Shown here: one piece after another, positions 1-7,926 of the stretch | How the letters are laid out: every line of letters begins with the position of its first letter | Numbering within the stretch: position 1 is the first letter of the stretch | DNA from: Pseudomonadota bacterium | Lineage (GTDB): Bacteria > Bdellovibrionota > Bdellovibrionia > Bdellovibrionales > Bdellovibrionaceae | Assembly: GCA_021300175.1 (NCBI GenBank) | Contig: JAJTIC010000052.1 | Span: 16,635-80,634, forward strand | Length of the DNA: 64,000 nt | Direction of reading: 5' to 3' | Translations under genes and position numbers: made by a program | The notes under the pieces: model-generated | What the model was told of the DNA's origin: nothing | The model's input: only the letters and a program-made list of their open reading frames with translations | The model's database searches: none

Positions 1-2
1 TC

Positions 3-95
3 TTGCCAGCCATCCTGTTAAGTCTTATTGGATTGGTCCTCTTTCATATTCTTGCCCGGATCAGCTGTGCCCGGGGAAGTTTTCATAGGTGGTGA
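3..95 (+). CDS. Possible C-terminal end of a membrane protein, cut by the window edge
   Basis: One frame is open from the left edge to a TGA at 93-95. It encodes about 30 residues beginning with a run of roughly 17 hydrophobic residues and ending in a basic tail (ARISCARGSFHRW). That looks like the last transmembrane helix of an inner-membrane protein. The stop lies four bases before the ffh start, as in an operon. Only the tail is present, so no family can be assigned, and a chance open frame is possible. Confidence 0.3.
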   Translation: MPAILLSLIGLVLFHILARISCARGSFHRW

Positions 96-98
96 TGT

Positions 99-1430
99 AT
101 GTTTGATCAGCTTTCAGAGAAAATTCTAGGCAGCATCAAGAAAATCAAAGGTCAGCACAAAATCACTGATAGCAACATTGAAGATGTGCTGAAAGAAATT
201 CGCATGTCGTTGTTGGAAGCCGATGTGAATTTTCGCGTGGTAAAAACTTTCATCGACCGAGTCAAAACAAAAGCCGTGGGCGAGAAAGTCATCGAGGGAG
301 TCAATCCTGGCCAGCAGTTTGTTAAAATTGTTCACGACGAATTAGTGCAGGTTCTTGGCGGCGGAGCTGTGGACATAAACTGCCGCGAAAATCCTTCCGT
401 GATTTTTATGGTGGGCCTGCAAGGGGCTGGAAAAACCACTTCAACGGCTAAACTCGCTCTCTTTGTTCGACAAAAACTGGGTAAAAAACCAGGCCTTGTT
501 CCTGCTGATGTTTACCGACCCGCAGCGATTGAGCAGCTGCAAACTTTGGGAAAGCAAAATAATTTACCTGTATTTCCTTCCGAGCTATCTCAGAAGCCTG
601 AGCAAATTCTTGAAGCTGCAAAAAAATGGGCCAAAGAAAATATGGTGGAAGTGGTCCTGGTGGACACGGCTGGCCGACTTCAGATCGATGATTCTTTGAT
701 GGGCGAACTCTCCCGCTTGAAGCAAATCTGGCAGCCTCAAGAAATTCTTCTCGTGGCAGATGCGATGCTGGGTCAACAGTCGGTGAATGTAGCCGAAGGA
801 TTTCATAAACTCTTGGGTTTAACTGGACTCATCCTCACCAAAGTGGACGGGGATGCTCGTGGGGGCGCCGCTCTTTCAATTCGTGAAGTGACTGGGATTC
901 CCATCAAGTTTTTAGGTGTGGGTGAAAAAGTTGCGAATCTCGAAGTCTTCCACCCCGATCGACTCGCCTCGCGCATTTTAGATATGGGTGATGTTCTCAG
1001 TCTTGTCGAAAAAGCTCAGGACATGATCGATCAAAAATCAGCTCAAGAGTCTGCAAAGAAGCTGATGAAAAATCAGTTCACACTGGATGATTTCTTGTCT
1101 CAGATTCAAATGATGAAAAAGATGGGCGGAATTGAAGGGATTTTGAAATTTTTACCGGGTGCCGGGCAGCTGCAAAAGCAGCTCGCAGGGATGACCCCGC
1201 CGGATAAAGAAATAAAGAAAATTGAAGCCATTATTTATTCAATGACCCTTCAAGAGCGCCAAAACCCCAATGTTCTAAACGCATCGCGCCGAGAGCGTAT
1301 TGCCAAAGGATCTGGAACCCAGGTTTCTGATATTAACCGCTTCATCAATCAGTTTGAGCAGTCTAAAAAGATGATGAGCTCTATGATGAAAATGGGAATG
1401 GGGCGTGGGGGAATGAAGTTTCCGTTTTGA
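99..1430 (+). CDS. ffh: Signal recognition particle GTPase Ffh (SRP54)
   Basis: Ffh binds signal sequences emerging from the ribosome and, with 4.5S RNA and FtsY, delivers ribosomes to the membrane. The 443 residues are typical for the family. An N-terminal helical bundle (about 1-95) precedes the GTPase domain, where the P-loop GLQGAGKTT (about 106-114), DTAGR (about 189) and TKVDGDARGG (about 247) are visible. A methionine-rich M domain follows from about 300, ending in a Met/Gly/Lys tail. The ATG at 99 has GGTGG a few bases upstream. It heads a run of ribosome-related genes (rpsP, khpA, rimM, trmD, rplS) in the common ffh-rpsP-rimM-trmD-rplS order. Nothing is missing. Confidence 0.97.
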   Translation: MFDQLSEKILGSIKKIKGQHKITDSNIEDVLKEIRMSLLEADVNFRVVKTFIDRVKTKAVGEKVIEGVNPGQQFVKIVHDELVQVLGGGAVDINCRENPSVIFMVGLQGAGKTTSTAKLALFVRQKLGKKPGLVPADVYRPAAIEQLQTLGKQNNLPVFPSELSQKPEQILEAAKKWAKENMVEVVLVDTAGRLQIDDSLMGELSRLKQIWQPQEILLVADAMLGQQSVNVAEGFHKLLGLTGLILTKVDGDARGGAALSIREVTGIPIKFLGVGEKVANLEVFHPDRLASRILDMGDVLSLVEKAQDMIDQKSAQESAKKLMKNQFTLDDFLSQIQMMKKMGGIEGILKFLPGAGQLQKQLAGMTPPDKEIKKIEAIIYSMTLQERQNPNVLNASRRERIAKGSGTQVSDINRFINQFEQSKKMMSSMMKMGMGRGGMKFPF

Positions 1431-1443
1431 TGTTGCAACATCA
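1428..1443. repeat. 16-bp perfect palindrome over the ffh stop codon
   Basis: TGATGTTGCAACATCA is its own reverse complement and includes the ffh TGA at 1428-1430. It lies about 65 bases before the rpsP start. As RNA a perfect palindrome has no loop, so a protein-binding site or a short stem with an open centre is likelier than a terminator; no T-run follows. Function is unknown. Confidence 0.5.
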
Positions 1444-1509
1444 GTGAAAACCAAGTAAATATTTCGGGTTCATTTGATCAGGCACAAGCCTTTTGAAAGG
1501 ATTTTTACT

Positions 1510-1761
1510 GTGGCAGTTACGATTCGCTTAGCACGTATGGGCACTAAGAACTCTCCGAAATATCGTATCACCGTTGCGGATCACCGCAGATTTGTGAAAC
1601 ATAAATTCCTCGATGTTTTGGGCTATTACAACCCAACTCCTTCGGGAAAAGATAAAAAGGTTGAGTTGGATTTGGCTCGTGCAAAAGAGTGGATTGCTAA
1701 GGGTGCTCAGCCGACAGATACTGTGAAGTATGTGATTAAATTGGCTGAAACCGGCAAATAA
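1510..1761 (+). CDS. rpsP: 30S ribosomal protein S16
   Basis: S16 is a small primary-binding protein of the 30S subunit body. The GTG at 1510 is chosen because it gives the canonical N-terminus (M)AVTIRLARMG and has AAAGGA at 1496-1501 at good spacing. The longer upstream ATG adds twelve residues not seen in the family. The product is 83 residues, with NSPKYRITVADHR, GYYNPTPSG and the conserved tail. It follows ffh and ends shortly before an intrinsic terminator. Confidence 0.95.
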   Translation: MAVTIRLARMGTKNSPKYRITVADHRRFVKHKFLDVLGYYNPTPSGKDKKVELDLARAKEWIAKGAQPTDTVKYVIKLAETGK

Positions 1762-1810
1762 GTGGTTTTCTTAACACACTCTTAATTGGCATAAGACATA
1801 TAGTTTGATA

Positions 1811-1849
1811 AATAAACTCACAGATTAAAGTCCGTGAGTTTATTTTTTT
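1811..1849 (+). terminator. Intrinsic terminator after rpsP
   Basis: AATAAACTCAC (1811-1821) pairs perfectly with GTGAGTTTATT (1834-1844) across a 12-base loop, followed by a run of T to 1849. It sits in the 125-base gap between rpsP and khpA, so khpA-rimM-trmD is probably made by readthrough or from its own promoter. Confidence 0.8.
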
Positions 1850-1886
1850 AGGCTCCCGGTGATGTTGGTCTTTGGTGGAGGTGGAT

Positions 1887-2132
1887 GTGGATACAGCAAG
1901 CTTGAAAGAACTTGTTGAGTTTATGGCAAAATCCTTGGTGGATGAGCCAGATCAAGTGGAAGTCAATGAAGTCGCGGGAGAGCAGACGACTATTGTTGAA
2001 CTCAAAGTTGCAAAGAATGACCTCGGTAAAGTGATTGGAAAACAGGGGCGCACCGCTCGTTCCATGAGAACGATCTTGAATGCTGCTTCGACAAAGCTGC
2101 AGAAGCGTTCCGTTCTTGAAATTGTTGAGTAA
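1887..2132 (+). CDS. khpA: KH-domain RNA-binding protein KhpA
   Basis: KhpA is a small single-KH RNA-binding protein, often partnered with KhpB and linked to division, sRNA and ribosome functions in other bacteria. The fold signature is [19 protein letters not shown], carrying the GxxG loop (GKQG), in a product of 81 residues. The GTG at 1887 is preferred because GGAGG (1877-1881) lies five bases upstream; earlier TTG/GTG codons at 1872-1881 overlap that ribosome-binding site. Position between rpsP and rimM is the usual one. Its exact RNA targets cannot be read from sequence. Confidence 0.88.
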   Translation: MDTASLKELVEFMAKSLVDEPDQVEVNEVAGEQTTIVELKVAKNDLGKVIGKQGRTARSMRTILNAASTKLQKRSVLEIVE

Positions 2133-2139
2133 GAAGAGT

Positions 2140-2163
2140 AGTTCACCCTTCCGAAGGTGAACT
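2140..2163 (+). promoter_or_regulatory. Hairpin sequestering the rimM ribosome-binding site
   Basis: AGTTCACC (2140-2147) and GGTGAACT (2156-2163) form an 8-bp perfect stem with an 8-base loop. The right arm and loop contain the GAAGGTGA that serves as Shine-Dalgarno for the rimM ATG at 2165. It lies just after the khpA stop. This suggests that rimM translation depends on melting by ribosomes leaving khpA, or on a bound protein. No T-run follows, so it is not a terminator. Confidence 0.5.
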
Positions 2164-2164
2164 C

Positions 2165-2707
2165 ATGAAAGACTCACGTCAAAACAGCGTTTTAGAATTC
2201 AGAGACGTTGCTAAAATCAAAGATGCTCACGGCCTCAAAGGTGAGTTATATGTTGTTTTCTTTACTGAAGAATCGGACTGGATCGACACAGTCACAGAGT
2301 TCCGCATCCAGAATCTCAAAAGAAACTTCACTGTAAAATCCTTCAAAGCTCATAAAGATGGCTACATCTTGAAGTTCCAAGGTGTGGACGATCGCAATCA
2401 ATCAGAGGCTCTGAAAGGGCAGCTCCTCGCAGTGCCGGAAGACACTTTTGAGAGTCGCGAAGGAGAAACAATTTTCCTCGAGGAAATTCTGGGATTTGAA
2501 GTGATCGATCAAAATTTAGGTTCGCTCGGAGAGATCATAGGTTTTGGGGATAACGGAGCTCATGATCTCTTGTTGGTTGAAATCAAAGACCGACCTTTTG
2601 AAATTCCCTTTGTGGAAGAGTTCGTTCTGGAGATCGATTATGATTCTCAAAAAATTCACATGAACCTGCCAGAGGGGCTTATTGAAAGTCAGTATGACTC
2701 AAATTAA
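2165..2707 (+). CDS. rimM: Ribosome maturation factor RimM
   Basis: RimM binds S19 and assists late 30S assembly around 16S helices 31 and 33b. The 180-residue product matches the usual length. The N-terminal barrel shows VAKIKDAHGLKGELYV and the C-terminal PRC barrel shows GFGDNGAHDLLLVEI and IPFVEEFVLEID. The ATG at 2165 is preceded by GAAGGTGA, which lies in a hairpin. The gene overlaps trmD by 14 bases, implying translational coupling. Confidence 0.93.
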   Translation: MKDSRQNSVLEFRDVAKIKDAHGLKGELYVVFFTEESDWIDTVTEFRIQNLKRNFTVKSFKAHKDGYILKFQGVDDRNQSEALKGQLLAVPEDTFESREGETIFLEEILGFEVIDQNLGSLGEIIGFGDNGAHDLLLVEIKDRPFEIPFVEEFVLEIDYDSQKIHMNLPEGLIESQYDSN

Positions 2708-3494
2708 CGTGATCACCCTCTTTCCAGAAATGATTGAAAATGCGACTCAGTATGGGCTCCTCGGACAGTGTTTGAGAAATCAACTTCTGTCAGTGACGAC
2801 ACTGAATCCTCGGACATTCACGAGCGATGTTCATAAGACCGTCGATGATCGACCGTTTGGTGGTGGCGATGGAATGGTGATGCTGGCGGAGCCCCTCAAA
2901 AAAGCTGTTCTTGATCTCAGAGCCAAAGACCAATTAGGTCGCTTAGTCTATCTTTCACCGCAAGGTAGGGCCTGGAATAATCAAAGAGCTGAGGAGTTCT
3001 CGAAAGAAAGAAAAATCACTCTCGTTTGTGGACGCTACGGGGGCGTGGATCAGCGCTGGATCAACTGGTCCGGGGCTGAAGAAGTGTCTATCGGAGATTA
3101 TGTGCTCAATGGCGGAGAACTCGGTGCGCTCGTGATGATTGAGAGTCTTTCTCGATTTTTACCGGGAGCTTTGGGTCATGACCAGTCAGCACACCATGAT
3201 AGCTTCCATTTGGGGGTTCTTGAAGAGCCTCAGTTTACTCGGCCCAGAGATTTTGAAGGAGAAGTGGCCCCTGAAATTCTGTTTGGAGGGCATCATGCTA
3301 AAATTCAAGATTGGAAGGCCAGCGTGCGCTTACTTGTGACCCTCGCAAAGCGACCTGATTTGATGACTTCACAAGTAACTCCAGAACAAAAAAGAAAGGC
3401 CGCTGGAATTTTTTTGCTGATGACCTCAGCAGAGAAGGCCGTGTTGGGCCTTTCTCACTTGAGTGAAGAAGAGGTTCTGAAGTGGAAAGCTTAG
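2694..3494 (+). CDS. trmD: tRNA (guanine-37-N1)-methyltransferase TrmD
   Basis: TrmD methylates G37 next to the anticodon with S-adenosylmethionine, preventing +1 frameshifts. It is a SPOUT enzyme with a trefoil knot; the signature pieces FGGGDGMVM, YLSPQGR, LVCGRYGGVDQR and SIGDYVLNGGELGALVMIE are all present. The ATG at 2694 gives the standard N-terminus MTQINVITLFPEM and 266 residues; the TTG at 2682 adds four residues and is not preferred. It overlaps rimM upstream and the next methyltransferase downstream, so it lies in the middle of a coupled cistron string. Confidence 0.95.
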   Translation: MTQINVITLFPEMIENATQYGLLGQCLRNQLLSVTTLNPRTFTSDVHKTVDDRPFGGGDGMVMLAEPLKKAVLDLRAKDQLGRLVYLSPQGRAWNNQRAEEFSKERKITLVCGRYGGVDQRWINWSGAEEVSIGDYVLNGGELGALVMIESLSRFLPGALGHDQSAHHDSFHLGVLEEPQFTRPRDFEGEVAPEILFGGHHAKIQDWKASVRLLVTLAKRPDLMTSQVTPEQKRKAAGIFLLMTSAEKAVLGLSHLSEEEVLKWKA

Positions 3495-4060
3495 TGCCCA
3501 AAATAGCTTTGGGATTGGTTCATTTTCCTATCCTTGATAGCCAAAAAAAAATTGTGGCCACCAACATCACCAATTTTGATATTCATGATATTGCGAGAGC
3601 TTCCACCGTCTATGGTGTGGAAAAGTACTTTATTATCCACCCTCAAAGAGAGCAGCTGATGTTTGTAGACCGAATTTTAGATCATTGGCGGGTGGGCACG
3701 GGGGCTAAGTACAATCCTTACCGGCGAACAGCTTTAAAGAATGTCATCCCCGCTGAAAACGTGGCACAGGCACTTCATCTGTGGGCATCGCCGACTAAAC
3801 CCTTGGTTATTGCGACCCATGCTCGCCCCGTTCCGGGGGTAAAATCTTGGTCAATTCCAGAGCTCAGAGCTACGATGCGAGAACCGGGGCAAAGCCTGCT
3901 CTTGCTGTTTGGAACGGGTTTTGGGTTGACTGAGGAGTTTATGCTAACATGTGATGGGGTTTTAGAGCCCTTGAAGGGGGCTCCGCCCAATGATTTTAGG
4001 CATTTATCTGTGCGATCTGCCGTAAGTATCTATCTTGACCGACTCATGGGTCCATGGTAA
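3482..4060 (+). CDS. Predicted SAM-dependent RNA methyltransferase (SPOUT-like, Methyltrn_RNA_4 type)
   Basis: The 192-residue protein follows trmD with a 13-base overlap, the place where many deltaproteobacteria, Aquifex and Thermotoga carry a second SPOUT-like RNA methyltransferase. Supporting stretches are GLVHFPILD near the N-terminus, FDIHDIARASTVYGVEKYFIIHP, and a glycine-rich LLLLFGTGFGLTEEF followed by GAPPNDFRHLSVRSAVSIYLDRL, resembling the SAM-binding knot region. The start is GTG 3482 with AGAGG about eight bases upstream; GTG 3494 is an alternative. The family assignment is from memory, and the RNA substrate is unknown. Confidence 0.75.
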   Translation: MESLVPKIALGLVHFPILDSQKKIVATNITNFDIHDIARASTVYGVEKYFIIHPQREQLMFVDRILDHWRVGTGAKYNPYRRTALKNVIPAENVAQALHLWASPTKPLVIATHARPVPGVKSWSIPELRATMREPGQSLLLLFGTGFGLTEEFMLTCDGVLEPLKGAPPNDFRHLSVRSAVSIYLDRLMGPW

Positions 4061-4063
4061 CTG
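4035..4063 (+). promoter_or_regulatory. Possible sigma70-type promoter ahead of rplS
   Basis: TTGACC (4035-4040) and TAACTG (4058-4063) are separated by 17 bases, inside the end of the upstream methyltransferase gene and 28 bases before rplS. The -35 is good and the -10 weak. It could give rplS extra transcription. Confidence 0.3.
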
Positions 4064-4090
4064 TCTTTCTTCTTAAAAAGGACGAGAACT

Positions 4091-4516
4091 ATGGCAAAAG
4101 CGAAAAGCGTAAAAAAAGCAAAACCAGCCGTTGAAACGAACCTGGTTCGTCGAGTCACCCAGAAAGCTTCTAATAAGGCGATTTCTGAATTTCGCACGGG
4201 CGACACTGTGAACGTCTTCGTTAAAGTAAAGGAAGGCGAAAAAGAGAGAACACAGGTCTACAAAGGGATCGTCACTAAGCTTCAAGGTTCTGGAGCTTCT
4301 CGTTCCTTCACAGTTCGTAAGATTTCTGCGGGTGTGGGAGTTGAAAGAACCTTCCCATTCAATAGCCCTGCTGTTGAAAAAGTAGAAACACTGACGACTG
4401 GTAAAGTTCGTCGTTCGCGTCTGTACTTCTTGCGTGGCCTTGAAGGTAAAGCTGCAAAAATCAGTTCTGAGCTGGTTTCTCAGGCTTCGAATTCCACAGA
4501 AGCTGCTGCAGAATAA
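4091..4516 (+). CDS. rplS: 50S ribosomal protein L19
   Basis: L19 sits at the 30S-50S interface. The core (about residues 30-125) shows [53 protein letters not shown] and [17 protein letters not shown]. The protein is 141 residues, longer than the usual ~115, because of a Lys/Ala-rich N-terminal extension of about 24 residues and a Ser/Ala/Glu tail. The ATG at 4091 has AAGGAC upstream. The gene is followed directly by a strong terminator. Confidence 0.95.
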   Translation: MAKAKSVKKAKPAVETNLVRRVTQKASNKAISEFRTGDTVNVFVKVKEGEKERTQVYKGIVTKLQGSGASRSFTVRKISAGVGVERTFPFNSPAVEKVETLTTGKVRRSRLYFLRGLEGKAAKISSELVSQASNSTEAAAE

Positions 4517-4539
4517 CTTTTGATGACATTCCAAGTTTG

Positions 4540-4570
4540 AAAAAAAGCTCTCCTTGTGAGAGCTTTTTTT
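4540..4570 (+). terminator. Intrinsic terminator after rplS, overlapping the rnhB ribosome-binding site
   Basis: A-rich GCTCTC (4547-4552) pairs with GAGAGC (4558-4563) around CTTGT, flanked by seven A and seven T (4564-4570) that extend the stem and provide the U-tract. The rnhB ATG begins at 4571. GAGAG in the right arm is the only Shine-Dalgarno-like sequence for rnhB, so readthrough RNA would hide it. Confidence 0.85.
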
Positions 4571-5197
4571 ATGTCTAAAAATCTTGAATACGTTGATTAC
4601 ACAAAATTTTCGCCAGCTCCTGTGGCCGGACTTGATGAAGTCGGCAGAGGCTGTCTCGCTGGACCTGTGGTGGCTGCGGCCGTTGTCATCAGAGATGCTT
4701 CAGTTCTTGTGGGACTGACTGATTCAAAGCTTCTGTCCGAGAAGCGCAGGAATGAGCTATCAATGATCATTTTAGAAACACAAGTGACAGGCATTGCTGA
4801 AGCAAGTGTGGCTGAGATTGAGGAGCTCAACATTCTGCAAGCGAGTTTGCTGGCCATGTCCAGAGCTGCCGATAGAATCGAAGAGAAGCTTGGGCAAAAA
4901 TGCGGTCATTTGCTGATTGATGGGACTTTTAGAATCCCACAGAGGAGCGGAGCACAGACCTGCCTCATCAAAGGAGATTTGCGCTGTCTTCCCATATCTG
5001 CAGCCAGCATCATTGCGAAAGTTTATCGCGATGACCTCATGAAGCAACTGGGTTCTGAGTTTCCTCAATACAAGTTTGAAAAACACAAAGGTTACGCGAG
5101 TGAAGTTCATAGATCGGCGATTCAAAGCTTCGGACCCAGTCCCCATCACCGGAAAACTTTCGGTGGGGTCAAAGAGTACTTGCTCCAGAGGTCGTGA
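4571..5197 (+). CDS. rnhB: Ribonuclease HII
   Basis: RNase HII cuts RNA in RNA-DNA hybrids and removes single misincorporated ribonucleotides. The catalytic set is visible: AGLDEVGRG (first Asp-Glu), TDSKLLSEKRR, LLIDGT, and ASIIAKVYRDDLM with the later Asp. The C-terminal HKGYAS...GPSPHHRKTF is also typical. The ATG at 4571 gives 208 residues; a GTG at 4556 lies inside the terminator hairpin and is rejected. The 3' end overlaps yraN. Confidence 0.94.
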   Translation: MSKNLEYVDYTKFSPAPVAGLDEVGRGCLAGPVVAAAVVIRDASVLVGLTDSKLLSEKRRNELSMIILETQVTGIAEASVAEIEELNILQASLLAMSRAADRIEEKLGQKCGHLLIDGTFRIPQRSGAQTCLIKGDLRCLPISAASIIAKVYRDDLMKQLGSEFPQYKFEKHKGYASEVHRSAIQSFGPSPHHRKTFGGVKEYLLQRS

Positions 5198-5498
5198 AGA
5201 AGAAGCTTTTGCGCTGAGGTATTTAGTCTCTCGTGGCTATCAATGGATCGCTCAAAACAAGAAGTATTTTGGAATTGAGGTGGATTTGATCCTGCGAGAT
5301 CCAGACGGCAGCTTGGTCCTAGTCGAAGTGAAATCCATGCCGATTGAAAATTTTGAATCTCATAGACTGTCAAAATTCCAGCGAGCCAGATATCAGAAAG
5401 TCATCAGTTACTTGAGCGAAGTGGAGCCCACCTTCGGGCTTTTGGTATTTGTTAACCTTGCATCTGAAAAAATCATGACTCATCTTATGTTTGAATGA
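5163..5498 (+). CDS. yraN: UPF0102 family protein YraN (endonuclease-like fold)
   Basis: The product shows the UPF0102 pattern: RGREEEAFALRYLVSRGY, then FGIEVDLILRDPDGSLVLVEVK, which contains the D...ExK residues of restriction-endonuclease-like folds. YraN genes often follow rnhB, as here. The start is uncertain. GTG 5163, inside the last 35 bases of rnhB, gives 111 residues, close to family length; an open frame extends upstream to 5076 but lacks family-like sequence. No strong Shine-Dalgarno is seen, so translation may be coupled to rnhB. Its biological role is not established. Confidence 0.82.
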   Translation: MGSKSTCSRGREEEAFALRYLVSRGYQWIAQNKKYFGIEVDLILRDPDGSLVLVEVKSMPIENFESHRLSKFQRARYQKVISYLSEVEPTFGLLVFVNLASEKIMTHLMFE

Positions 5499-7925
5499 TC
5501 AGAAGCCTAGATTTTCGGGAAGAGCGGGCTTGGTTTCTCCATCCCAGATGAACCCAAAGTTGAATTTAAACTTCGGGTCACCACCCGTGACTTGATACTG
5601 ATTTAGATTGATGTACCAACAATCGCCAGGGAATTTCACCTGAGCTCCGTAACCCCACGAGGCAACATAACTTTTGCCTTCGCCAGGATTTGCATCGTAA
5701 GTGGCTTTTCCAATAAAATCGAGATAGCGAATACCTTTTTTCAGAGTGACGGTGTAAGTTTCTGTTCGTGTGCTTCGATCCACTTCCGATTGTCCAGGGG
5801 TTACATTGAAGCTTAAGATCTGCCAAAGTTCGATGTAATCTTTTTTTTGATCAATTAAGCGTACGCGTGTTGAAGTGTTTGAAGCTCGTTGATAGGGGAA
5901 GTAGCTGGCTCTTTGGTAAACTTCAATTTGATCGAGATAGACTTTGAGTTCAGAGAGCAAGTTCGACCAGGGCTGAGCTTGAGCGGAGAAGCGTTCTGCT
6001 TGATAAGCGTCGTAAGATTGAGCTATCCGCCAAGTGAGAAACTGTCGATAAGCCGGTGCTACACCAAACCATCGTTTATCAGTAAATTTATTCGTTAGGG
6101 AGAAAGTGACAAGTTTGCGATCACTCACGCGATCGTCGTAATCAAACTGTAAGTTGTAGGGACCATTAAGATCGGAGTCTGAGACATTTTCACCACCGAA
6201 AAAAGGGCTGTCAGATTCTTGGGACAGTCCAAAGAAGGGATGCTTGGGATGATAGATCCAGGGAATTGAAGTCACTGTGAGCTCGGGTTGAATTTCGTGC
6301 TTCATTCTTTCTGATTTCGGAGAACTGAGATCTCCATAAACTTTGGAAAACTGAGTTCTTGCTGCAATCTGAGCGCGCAAGTACTGACGCATATTTGACC
6401 TATCTTCACCAACGGGGAAAGTGTACTGAGTGGCTCGGTAAGTGAGCTTTGGAAGAATATCGATATAGCCAATTTTGAAAGGGTGATAGAGAGTGGGTTT
6501 GAAATCAAATCTTTGGCCCGTTCGAATCAGGTCTTTGGAAGGATCGTAAGATCCATCTCTCTGAGCAAAACATTCTGGGAATTTTTCCCAATCCTTCGTG
6601 GAGCATTGGGGGATGGATCCACCGGGCTGTAAGTAACGTTCATTATTGGGATTATTAGGATCTGGAAGCACATTGAGATCATCATAAGCAAAGTTACTTC
6701 TCGCAAAATTCACATAGTTCATGTCTAGGGACCAAAGAAAATCTGTTTCTTCAATTTTAGTCTGGGTTTGTGAGAATTTCAGCTCGGGGAGTCTGTGTAC
6801 GGAAAAACTATTTCCGGATAAAGGATCCGACTGGAGAAGGTTTTTGTAAAAAGAAGTGTCGATCATGAACTGCTGATTCAAAGTGTTCTTAGTGAGTGAC
6901 GTCCGAGATTCCATCGCAGGATCCCCATCAAGAATCTGAAGTTCTTCAGGGAAATCCTTATTGTATTGAAGATCGCTTGCATTGGCGAGATTCGCCCTAT
7001 GAACGAATCCTTCGGGTAGCTCGTAATAATGGTCATAACGCAGAAACCAGCGATTCACAATGTCACTACGACTTTGTTGTGGTCGAAAAACATTGAGTCT
7101 ATTCTCGTTCGCAAAAACTTTATCTTGCAGAAAACCCATATCGAGTTCGCCGCTCGAATTTTCATTGAGGACATAGCGGTAGTTCATGAGCCCTTTAGGG
7201 CCCCGGCGCTCATAGTTCTTGAGTGCCCAGGTGGAGTCTTGAGATCTCGACATGACCCAGTAAAAGCTTTGAGAGATCGCGAGACCACCTGATCCTGATT
7301 GTTCAAAGCTTGGGGTCAGGAGACCACTTTGGCGATCAGACTTCAGGGGAACAATGAGATAGGGAAGCCAAAAAACGGGAACGCCACCGAATTTGAGAAG
7401 TGAATTCTTAATGTAGGCATATCCTCCCAGTTCAGCGCGGATGCTTTGACCCGAGAAGGACCAAGCTTCCGGGCAAGTGGTGCAGGTCGTGTATTTCGCG
7501 TTGTCAGAGATATAATCGGTGGCAGAAGTCTTTTTAATCAGATTTCCTTCAAAAATCACTTGTCCACTTTGAACATAGCCATCAAAAATGACTCCCGTTT
7601 CTGTTTCATAATCTAAGATCACTCTTTGGCCGCCAATATTCGCCCTTTCAGTGACGACTATGACATTGCCAATCGCATCTACAGATTTACTCCGAAGATT
7701 GATCTTTGCGCGATCAGCTGAAAGCTGTTGATTTTGAAAAACAATCTTTACATCTCCGTCTAGCTCGACAATGTCAGTTTCTGAATCTCTAGAGAAAGAT
7801 TTTGCATTAACAATGATTCCTTGAATCCGAGCAAAGTTTGATGGTGCATTCGTCTGAGCCTTGGCACTGAGTCCTGAGCACAAGAGAAAAATTAAACTGA
7901 GAAGATAAATCCCTGAAGCTTGCAT
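5499..7925 (-). CDS. lptD: LPS-assembly outer-membrane protein LptD
   Basis: LptD, with the LptE lipoprotein, inserts lipopolysaccharide into the outer leaflet of the outer membrane. The 808-residue product has a signal peptide (about 1-23, ending SAKA) and an N-terminal OstA/LptA-like jellyroll (about 30-150: VELDGDVKIVFQNQQLSADRA, DAIGNVIV, TGVIFDGYVQSGQVIFEGN). Next come a CxxC-containing segment (KYTTCTTCPEAW) and a long barrel with alternating aromatic and charged strands ending near NFGFIWDG. The start lies one base after the cyclase stop, with no clear Shine-Dalgarno, so translation is probably coupled. Its stop is back to back with the yraN stop in a shared TGATCA at 5496-5501. Confidence 0.9.
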   Translation of the reverse strand: MQASGIYLLSLIFLLCSGLSAKAQTNAPSNFARIQGIIVNAKSFSRDSETDIVELDGDVKIVFQNQQLSADRAKINLRSKSVDAIGNVIVVTERANIGGQRVILDYETETGVIFDGYVQSGQVIFEGNLIKKTSATDYISDNAKYTTCTTCPEAWSFSGQSIRAELGGYAYIKNSLLKFGGVPVFWLPYLIVPLKSDRQSGLLTPSFEQSGSGGLAISQSFYWVMSRSQDSTWALKNYERRGPKGLMNYRYVLNENSSGELDMGFLQDKVFANENRLNVFRPQQSRSDIVNRWFLRYDHYYELPEGFVHRANLANASDLQYNKDFPEELQILDGDPAMESRTSLTKNTLNQQFMIDTSFYKNLLQSDPLSGNSFSVHRLPELKFSQTQTKIEETDFLWSLDMNYVNFARSNFAYDDLNVLPDPNNPNNERYLQPGGSIPQCSTKDWEKFPECFAQRDGSYDPSKDLIRTGQRFDFKPTLYHPFKIGYIDILPKLTYRATQYTFPVGEDRSNMRQYLRAQIAARTQFSKVYGDLSSPKSERMKHEIQPELTVTSIPWIYHPKHPFFGLSQESDSPFFGGENVSDSDLNGPYNLQFDYDDRVSDRKLVTFSLTNKFTDKRWFGVAPAYRQFLTWRIAQSYDAYQAERFSAQAQPWSNLLSELKVYLDQIEVYQRASYFPYQRASNTSTRVRLIDQKKDYIELWQILSFNVTPGQSEVDRSTRTETYTVTLKKGIRYLDFIGKATYDANPGEGKSYVASWGYGAQVKFPGDCWYINLNQYQVTGGDPKFKFNFGFIWDGETKPALPENLGF

Positions 7926-7926
7926 T

